From: Coniochaeta sp. PMI_546
Lineage: Eukaryota; Ascomycota; Sordariomycetes; Coniochaetales; Coniochaetaceae
NCBI GenBank assembly: GCA_021432605.1
Contig: MU271146.1
Location: 1 to 64,000 of the forward strand
Direction: 5' to 3'
Length of the DNA stretch: 64,000 bases
The position numbers were made by a program, and so were the translations under genes. The notes beneath the pieces were generated by a model that saw nothing but the letters and a program-made list of their open reading frames with translations, was not told the origin of the DNA and did not search any database. Shown here piece after piece: positions 56,751-64,000 of this stretch. How positions within the stretch are numbered: position 1 is the first letter of the stretch; each line of letters opens with the position of its first letter.

Positions 56751-58412
56751 TCACCTCTGCTCCTCACTACTACTATCCTCACCCGCCAAGAACGGCAGCC
56801 CAAACGCCGGTCCATAGCCGACCCTACTAGCCTTGCTCTCCTGCCTCCGTATGCGCTCGTCCACCCTGGATATAGCCTGCGACAGCTCGCTCTCCGTATC
56901 GGCCTCCACGCTGCTTACCCTCTCCACATCCGCCCCGGTTCGGTACGTGGGCACCTTGCGAATCACATCCGGCGCCGAGCCCGCCTCAGGCCGCGCCTGC
57001 TCGGCCCGCACCTCCTCCTCCTCCTCTTCTTCCTCTTCCTCCTTCTCCGTCTCCATCTTCTCGCGCTCCTCCTCCTCCCGCCGCGCGGCATGGGCCATCT
57101 CCACCGCCGCCTGGACCCTCTCGCGGAACTGCCCCTCCTGCTCCTCCTGCGCGACGGTGGCATAGTGGCACCGCCTAAACACCCCGAGCGCACTGAAGCA
57201 CAGCGCCACCAGCTCCCAGGCAAACATGACCGGCAGCGCCACGCCGAGGCGCGGGTTGCAACCCCTCGACCAGATGTCGGTGAGGACCTGGTAGGTCTCG
57301 TGGGCCGGCAGGGCGTAGCCGACCCTGTAGAAGGCCGGGGAGAGCTCGAAGGGCAGCAGGATGGAGCTGACGTTCAGGATGATCCAGGTGATGAGGGCCA
57401 TGGGCACGAAGGGCGGCGGGAGCCAGATGGAGAAGACGTCGAGGGCCTGGAAGTTGAGGTGGGCGAAGAGCCAGAGCGTCAGCCAGGTGAGGATCCACTG
57501 GGTGTAGTCGACGGCCCAGCCGGACTTGAAGGCCCAGATGGCGCCGGTGGTGCAGAGGGAGCCGATGAAGGTGTAGAGCAGCGAGTTGGCGGTGCGGATG
57601 AGGATGATGCGCGCCGGGGCGGCGCGGTTGTAGATCTTGAAGCTGATGTAGAGGGCGTTGATGATGCCGAGGTAGAAGAACTCCTGGATCATGAGCAGGA
57701 TGATCACGAGGGTGTTGTAGATGGCCCGCGAGCCCTGGGTGGTGGGCTGGATGTTGACGCTGTTCAGCACCCAGGGGTTGGCGAAGACGGAGATGGCGTC
57801 CGGGGTTGCGAGGGTGGTGACGTGCCCGGTGCCGTCGGAGGCGCTGTAGGCCACTCGGGCGTTCTGGGAGAGGGTCTGCAGGCTGCCTGCCACGGCCGAG
57901 TCTACTACCGGCGAGTACCGTGCTTCGTTCCAGATGTAGGTCATGACGGTCGACGGGTCGTAGTCGGCGAGGCTCAGGTTGCCGGCGAGCGCCTGCGCCA
58001 GTCTGGCTGAGGCGCCCGGCCACACGTATATGGCGCCCCAGTAGTGAATCCTGCACACTGCCTCTCGCAGATCTGCGGGTGTCGGGTAGTCTGCTGACGG
58101 CACCTCTTCCAAGGTCGGAAACCGCACGTTCTGCAGACGTGCATAGGCGTTTCGTACAGCTGCACCAATGGCGCCGTTCTGGTTCTCATAGTCGACGAAA
58201 GCGATGCGCAGGTTCTTGGTGTGTGTCTCCTGCTGGTACAGCGAGCCCATGATCCAGCAGAAGAGCGCGAGGAACAGGACCTGGAGGTACAGGAAGTTCT
58301 TCCCCGAGGCCTTGAGGAAGGCATTGCGGGTCTTCTTGAGTGCCGCGTCGGATCGCCATAGTCGGTTCTCTGTGGCGCGCGGGTATAGCTTCGTCACGAA
58401 GAACTGTCCCAT
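56751..58412 (-). CDS. SNG1: DUF3533/Sng1-like membrane protein, 553 aa
   Basis: A single exon from MGQFFVTKLYPRATENRLWR. One membrane segment near the N-terminus (about residues 40-60, FLYLQVLFLALFCWIMGSLY) is followed by a luminal or extracellular domain of about 170 residues (LRIAFVDYENQNGAIG, VMTYIWNEARYSPVVDS) and then five C-terminal helices (TLVIILLMIQEFFYLG; LLYTFIGSLCTTGAIW; ILTWLTLWLFAHLNF; MALITWIILNVSSILL; VALPVMFAWELVALC). This is the layout of DUF3533, an ABC-2-permease-like fold including yeast Sng1, which confers resistance to nitrosoguanidine and affects phospholipid asymmetry and drug tolerance. The cytoplasmic tail has a helical Glu/Lys/Arg tract with eleven consecutive Glu, encoded by a TCC/TTC microsatellite around 57010-57050, likely length-variable between strains. 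Confidence 0.9.
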   Translation of the reverse strand: MGQFFVTKLYPRATENRLWRSDAALKKTRNAFLKASGKNFLYLQVLFLALFCWIMGSLYQQETHTKNLRIAFVDYENQNGAIGAAVRNAYARLQNVRFPTLEEVPSADYPTPADLREAVCRIHYWGAIYVWPGASARLAQALAGNLSLADYDPSTVMTYIWNEARYSPVVDSAVAGSLQTLSQNARVAYSASDGTGHVTTLATPDAISVFANPWVLNSVNIQPTTQGSRAIYNTLVIILLMIQEFFYLGIINALYISFKIYNRAAPARIILIRTANSLLYTFIGSLCTTGAIWAFKSGWAVDYTQWILTWLTLWLFAHLNFQALDVFSIWLPPPFVPMALITWIILNVSSILLPFELSPAFYRVGYALPAHETYQVLTDIWSRGCNPRLGVALPVMFAWELVALCFSALGVFRRCHYATVAQEEQEGQFRERVQAAVEMAHAARREEEEREKMETEKEEEEEEEEEEVRAEQARPEAGSAPDVIRKVPTYRTGADVERVSSVEADTESELSQAISRVDERIRRQESKASRVGYGPAFGLPFLAGEDSSSEEQR

Positions 58413-60131
58413 CTTTCGACGATGCTGCGCTGCGAGATACAGCCAAGCAGGTAAAACGAGGTCTATCCTTTCATGTCGCAGGGAGGATTCTGTATGCTTT
58501 ATACGAGCTTTGTTTGGCGATGATTAATCACTTGATGGATGACTACGGATATGAAGGTCCGAGTACAGAATAAGTACAACGGTCCCTGAGTAAGCCCACT
58601 CCCGTGTCTTGAGTTGCACTTCTCGTCGGTTGGAACCGCGAGTTGAGCTCTCGCAGGGCAACATAATCGGTGCTCCCGACGTCGCGACGCCGAATACCGA
58701 TCACATCGCTCTTTGATAGAGACGCCCTTTCGGACACCTTGTGGAACTTTCGGGCACATCAACAAGACTGTGTTTGAATTGAATACGATGGCTTGTCGCA
58801 GAGTTCACGGCGTGTTCGGGTAGTTCCGAGAACTTGGCTCGCCGGGGTCGGGCCGCGATTTGCGGCCGGAGAAGTTGGTCAGCATTATGGGTCATCTCAC
58901 AGCTTAATGACGTGTGGAAACAGGATGATATTTGATCCTCAAACTTTAAGGAATTGTTTTGCTCAACATGATTGTTCAGCTCGGCGAGTGAATTTTTCCA
59001 ATTCATCATCGGATGTTTTGCGGAAGAAGGACATGGGACGACTCAAAGGAGCAGGAGACTTACTCTACAGCATATTGATAATGCGACAATGACAAGGTGA
59101 CGAAACTAATACCTTGCGGACATTTTGGGAGCCTAAGGACCTCTTCCTAACATTTCTGGCATTGGAGGCATACATCTTTATCAGTTCGAGGTGCCGAGAA
59201 GATGGCACCACCTGTCGCGGTGTTCATGCATCTTGGCAGCATATGAGTCACAGCTCTTCATCGACACCACCAACATGAGAGGTGCTTCGGTATGACTCAA
59301 ATCCATCTTATCAGCAACAAGGATGTTGGTGAGCTGAATATCGTGCTTCTGGATGGGTGCGGACGGTATTGCTTGCTGTGGCCCCTATTCAGGGTGCAAA
59401 ACCAAGTCTTACGGAAGTGCTGGCCACAGTAACGCGATCCGTTGGTCATGTTATCAATGTCTGATTGCATCTCGGATGCACGGGTGCAGCAACGTGTCGG
59501 TTAGCACGCGGTCTGTTCGCAGGAGCAATCTGTGCAGAGTAAGGAAAGGAGCGGTCCTCAAGATCCAAGGAAGGCATTTCTCAGGATGATCATGGTCAGG
59601 TCGAGCAGTGGCTTATGTTATCATCATGGGGCGTTCGAGTCAACTTGAATCGAAGGAGAGCGCGACACTCACATTATCCATGCGGCATCGATGGAGTGCC
59701 TATGTTTGACTGCTGCCGGGGAGACTTCACTTGTTAAGTGGCTCGTGGATGTGGTGATGTGGACTAATCTATATATGAGCGTGCCGACAGCATCAAGCTC
59801 GCAGCATATCACCATGTATCATTAGCAGTGACTCATGTCAGTTTCGATTGTAAAGCCAACCAAATGGCTGTGCCGCACATCTCACCAACGCCATGAAACG
59901 GCCGTGGTTTAGATTCGTCTTCGCCGTCAAACAGTCGTTGACGCAGAGAGAACATCAGATACGTAATGAAAGTTGTCTAATTTTCCTATGTCCCTGGTAT
60001 ACCCGCTTGCTGTGTGCTCCAATACTCCTCCAGTGTAATAATTAATGTACAGGCTATCCAAACAAGAGTGTTCCCAGAAATCAGGTAACGGTGTAGAGGC
60101 ACGGCTCGGCAGACAAGACAGGCAGCGTGAC
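58413..60131. other. Gene-free region
   Basis: This 1.7 kb lies between the sng1-like start and the 3' end of the second PTH11-like gene. No supported open frame, RNA gene or repeat. The sng1-like promoter should be in the first few hundred bases. Confidence 0.45.
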
Positions 60132-61415
60132 TCATCCAGAGTGCTTAAAGTCCGTGTGCACACGGATGCCCTGCAGCGGGATCTCGTCCCCGCTGCTGAG
60201 ACTGTCCTTGTCATTCTTCACGTGCGCCGGCTTACTCGTCACGGCATACGCAAAACCGTGATCTGGCCGCAGAGTCGCGTCGGCCGCGAGCTGCTCCCTC
60301 GACTTGCCGGAGGCGTTGTCGTCCGGCAGGCGGTAGAAGTCGGCGTCGGCCTGGTCGGCGTTGGACCGGAGCCGGTTGCCCGACTGGTTGAGGTTCTTGG
60401 AGAAGGCGGCCGAGTCGTGGGTGCTGCTGCCGAAGATGCCGCCCTTGATACCGACGCCCCGGGCGGCCCACTGGATCACCGGCCGCATGGTCGGGAGGCA
60501 GGCGGATACGATGCCGGCCGACATCTCGATTGCTGTCCAGCCGACTGTGGGTGCGAGCGTGTAGGTCGGGTCCAAGCCGCTGTAGGAGAAGAGGACGCTG
60601 AAGCGGTATGCCGAGGCGAATACGACGCTGTTGGTCGATGCATCAGTATAAGGTATGAGCACAACATGCATACACAATGGGCAGAACTTACAAGAAACCT
60701 AGGCAGAACGCCAGCGTGACGGCGATCTTCTCAGTCACCCGCAGTTGCAACGACCAGACCTGCGGGAGGGGCAGGAGCAGGATAACCAGGTCTGAGATGA
60801 TGGTCGAGGCCGCGTTGGCAATCCACGTGCCGACTTGGTTGATGCAGTGGCCGGGAAGGTCAGGATACCACAGCTTCTCGACCGGCACGCAGATGAAGAT
60901 GAAGAGGAAGGTGATGGTGATGACCCAGATGATGATGAAGGCGCCGATGCCATATGCCCACTTCTTGAAGTAAGGGAAGTGGAAAATGCGGTAGTACATG
61001 AGCAGAATGCTGATCTTGGTCCAGACCAAGTTGTAGACATAGAGCACCTCGGCCACCACCAGGAACTTGGCCATCTGGACGATGTCGTCCATCGGGACCT
61101 TGTCGGCGTGGATGCCCATCCCTGACGAGTACATGGCGAAGATGAAGCCCACAACCATCAAGTTCCAGGCCTGTGTGTTCACTCACCAGTTAGCCTCCAC
61201 GCACTGCGTGCTTCGTGTTTGAGCGAGAGAGCATGCTGTCAACATACCATGGAGAACATGATCAAGTAGTCATCCCACCACAGCTTCTGGCCCTTCAGAT
61301 GCCGACTGAAGAGCCGAAGGCCCACGCAGACGGCTGCGAGGACGGTCACGGAGGTGACAACCTGCACCGTCCATGGCTGGAGGTTGTCTGGATTGTAGCC
61401 CTTGAGTCCTTGCAT
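60132..61415 (-). CDS. PTH11-like/rhodopsin-domain seven-helix membrane protein, 380 aa
   Basis: Exons 61415-61248 (MQGLKGYNPDN...), 61170-60692 and 60627-60132 join across introns of 77 and 64 bp. Seven hydrophobic segments are visible: TVQVVTSVTVLAAVCVGL; the helix built across the first splice (DDYLIMFSM|AWNLMVVGFIFAM); FLVVAEVLYVYNLVWTKISILLMYY; IGAFIIIWVITITFLFIFI; ANAASTIISDLVILLLPLP; VTLAFCLGFFVVFASAYRF; and the WTAIEMSAGIVSACLPTM helix. The TKISILLMYYRIF and LLPLP motifs define the fungal rhodopsin domain, as in the gene at 40-41.5 kb. The C-terminal tail of about 120 residues is hydrophilic. It may sense or transport a surface cue at the plasma membrane; no ligand can be inferred. 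No CFEM domain is present. Confidence 0.86.
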
Positions 61416-63218
61416 GGTGATACTTGCCTATGCGCAGAATCAAGAGGTCGAAACAGCAAAGGAGTGTTCGAAATACAGTCTGGCTGCGGATTCGGTACCC
61501 TTTTGAAGGTCCAGCTTCACCCTGGGCAACAAGACGCTCTTCCGGTTTCCATCGACCCTCCCCTGGACAGAGAGCTGATGATTGAAGTCACGCTGCCGGT
61601 GGGACTTTTGGAATACAGCAAGTCTGGAACAGATACTGTGATAGACGAGTCTGCCGTTGCATTTGCAGATCTCTGTTGGGTTGAGGAGAGCATGGGTATA
61701 TCACAGAAAACACATGGTCTTGGACGCCGATTATTTCTCACTCGAGCACAATGAGACGTCGAACCATTGTGTTCCTGGTGGAGCAGCGCGCAGGGCTCCC
61801 CTGGCCGAATCATGACTGCCGGTGTGGGTATCACCTCCTTTCCCTGACCTCAGCTCCACGACCATGGCTACGTAAAAGAAAGCGAGAGAGATCCGCCCAC
61901 ACCTCTGCGGCAGCCATTCACAGCGATTGCCACGCCCAGACCCCCGGTACTTGCTTTTGCCTTAGCAGGCTTGGGGAAATAGCTCCTACTATAGTAAGGC
62001 CTAATCGCACTAGCCCAGGGACACAATGTTGATTGTCCAGCCAAGCAGCCCAAGATGCTGTTCGAAACGGCGATTGCACTTGGCATGGCTAGACCAAAGT
62101 CCGCACTATCGCTCTGTAGTAAATGAACAATTGTCGATCTCTCTCGTCAGTAGGGTCAATCCCTTCTTTAGGGCCAGCAGTCAGTGCAGAAGTCACTCCA
62201 CCCGGAGGCATCCGGTACATCCGCCGTCTGGCCCCCGAGAGCCTTGAGCGACAACAAGCGCCGGCGCGGCAGCGGCCCGGCACTTAGTTCGCTTCCAGAA
62301 AGTCAAACTTTTTTCCCAACGGCCGTGGGACCCGCCCCGTTTTGCCCGTCATACCTTTATTTGTGTGCCCTGGTGGTGATCGGGTTGCTGTCATTTATGA
62401 CATATCAATGGCCCTGCCGGGTTCCTGAGTCGTGACAATGCGCCTCTCGCACCACAATGGCACAACCCTTGACGTATATCGCCATCGAGAGTGCGATCGT
62501 GGATGAAATTGGGACGCCCATGCTTTTTTCGCAAGCTGCGACGCAAATTGGCGCTATACGCGATACGCTAAACCTGGCTAGCCCCAGGGGGAGTCGTCAA
62601 CAGCTTTTCATGCACTGTAACCTCGATAAACCAGGAATTGAGTAACCGAGGTTATTGGCCGACACCACCCCTGGTGATGGTTGCAATCTCGACGGAAACC
62701 TGTCGTTTCAACTCGTCAGAGTTTTAGAAAGCCGTTCATGGTTTCTTTTCTCGGTGTGCCCTCACACCACGGCGAATCATTACTTTGGAGTGACGACATA
62801 TGTAGAAATTGCATTTTCCTTTGCCACTTATACCGTCCTTGAAACCTAGTAACGGTGTTCACCTTGTTACATAGACATGATTCTCTTGTTTCGCGGAGAG
62901 TGCCGCGCCACTACGGAGAATAGGTGAGCGTAGCGTGCCATAGTAGTGTAGTGTATGCTTCTGTAGCGGATTGACGGGCCCCCTTTACTACTACGTACTA
63001 GACTTACTGTGGTATGGTAGAGGACCCCGAGGTGGACTTGGCCTGCCTGACCCCGTACTCCTTCATGTAACCGGCATCCACCCGCGTGCGTATGTAAATG
63101 CAATCGAGCGCCCAGCTTTCCATTCATTCATTTCACAAAAAAAGCGCACACCCGTTTCCGGCATCACCTTCGCACAAATCTCTCAGAATAAGCAAAAAAG
63201 AACCAAAAAAGCAAAGAC
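61416..63218. other. Divergent promoter region
   Basis: This 1.8 kb separates the PTH11-like gene (-) from the hydrolase gene (+). Open frames here are short and featureless. The last 100 bp before 63219 are rich in A and AC, a typical fungal leader. Confidence 0.45.
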
Positions 63219-64000
63219 ATGGCAGCCTCCACGACCGTTGAAGTCCCCCACCTGGGCGGGATCAAGGCCGGCTACGCCCTTTCGGGGGAGTACGACGCCA
63301 AGAAGCCGACCGTGGTGCTGATCAACTCCATGTGCACCACCGTGTCGCTGTACAAGGCCCAGTTCGACAGCCCAGAGCTCACCTCCGCCGTCAACCTGCT
63401 GGCCATCGAGCCCCTCGGCCATGGCGCCACCAGCTGCCCGACGGAGCACTTCACCTACTGGGATACCGCCATCATGGCCCTCCAGGTGCTGGACAAGCTT
63501 GGCATTGACAAGGCCTTCGCCCTGGGTACCAGCCAGGGTGGCTGGATGGTCGCTCGCATGGCCTTGCTGGCACCTGACAGGGTGGGTCGCACGCATCCTC
63601 GCAACTCCGATAAATTAAATGAATTCATCATTGACCAGGCGCAACGTGGCTGACCCGGGGACATGATGTAGATACTCGGCCTCCTGCTCCTTGGCACGTC
63701 GATGGACTACGAGTCCGCCGACTCGCGCAGCAAGGGATGCTGGGACCCCAAGACCGTCCTGAAGCCCTTCTTTGAGAAGTGGTGCAGCCCGACGCCCACG
63801 CCGGACTTTGTCGTCGACGACGTCTGGTGCGGCATGGTCGGCAGCATCGGCTTCGGCTCCGGCACCACGCCGGAGGTGACTGCCTTCTGGACCGAGACGC
63901 TCAAGGGCATCTACCGGGGCGACGAGGGCAGGAAGAAGCTCAAGATGGCGCTTGCCAACCTGATGGAGAGGGACGGCCTGCTGCTTAGGCTGAGGGATAT
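63219..64000 (+). CDS. Alpha/beta hydrolase, partial (runs off the window)
   Basis: Exon 1 is 63219-63581 and exon 2 begins at 63672 after a 90-bp intron, continuing open to the window end (about 230 residues visible). The start MAASTTVEVPHLGG follows an A-rich leader. A fold-typical oxyanion strand (KPTVVLINSMCTT) and the nucleophile elbow GTSQGGW (Ser about residue 105) are present. After the splice, ILGLLLLGTSMDYESADSRSKGCWDP continues the core strand and cap. The acid and histidine of the triad must lie beyond the window. It resembles small esterase/lactonase-like fungal hydrolases; the substrate is not inferable. Confidence 0.86.

Noticed and set aside
57090-58010. 306-codon plus-strand open frame
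   Set aside because: Antisense shadow of the Sng1-like gene; Gly/Glu/Asp-rich with no motif.
1-64000. CRISPR array, bacterial operon or biosynthetic gene cluster
   Set aside because: The window is eukaryotic with introns; no spaced repeats of CRISPR type; the lone MFS transporter has no synthase or tailoring enzymes beside it.

Overview
The window looks like a piece of a filamentous ascomycete chromosome (Pezizomycotina, most likely a Sordariomycete). The evidence is short 53-111 bp GT-AG introns, an Opi1/CCG-8 type regulator, a HET-domain gene, two PTH11/rhodopsin-type seven-helix proteins, secreted small proteins, and a large AT-rich block whose C-to-T and G-to-A changes carry the signature of repeat-induced point mutation (RIP). 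I assign no species.

Layout. 1-366 is most of an unmutated LTR. 367-1.7 kb is RIP-degraded DNA and 1.79-1.92 kb a degenerate 15-bp minisatellite. 2.2-9.7 kb holds three accessory genes: a 734-aa secreted Cys-rich protein (-), a secreted HExxH metallopeptidase (+) and an F-box-like protein (-). 9.95-27.3 kb is a RIP-mutated isochore that resolves into one nested structure. A Ty3/gypsy chromovirus on the minus strand (10111-26786, 5-bp target duplication ATCTT) is split by an opposite-strand composite insertion (15187-25124, duplication CCTAG/CTTAG). The composite has the order LTR - full body - LTR - 5'-deleted body - LTR. At 27.4-28.3 kb lies a frameshifted relic of an ABC transporter nucleotide-binding domain.

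28.8-46 kb is a sparse accessory region: a secreted protein, an MFS drug:H+ antiporter, an AA1-like secreted protein, a DUF1993 protein, an orphan 168-aa protein, a PTH11-like membrane protein, an intron-containing tRNA-Glu and a HET-domain protein. 46-58.4 kb is a denser, core-like segment: histidyl-tRNA synthetase with nested mitochondrial and cytosolic starts, AP-1 mu clathrin adaptor, Opi1-like phospholipid regulator, a short-chain dehydrogenase lacking the usual Tyr/Lys, and an Sng1-like DUF3533 membrane protein. 60.1-61.4 kb is a second PTH11-like protein, and an alpha/beta hydrolase runs off the right end.

How it fits together: nothing here is an operon or an obvious biosynthetic cluster. 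The clearest story is genome architecture. Retrotransposons with a chromodomain inserted into each other, were inactivated by RIP, and now sit beside secreted-protein genes, a dead transporter and self/non-self or environment-sensing genes. A core segment begins near 46 kb. Exon boundaries were read by eye from splice signals and reading-frame continuity; family names come from motif recognition, not from a search.
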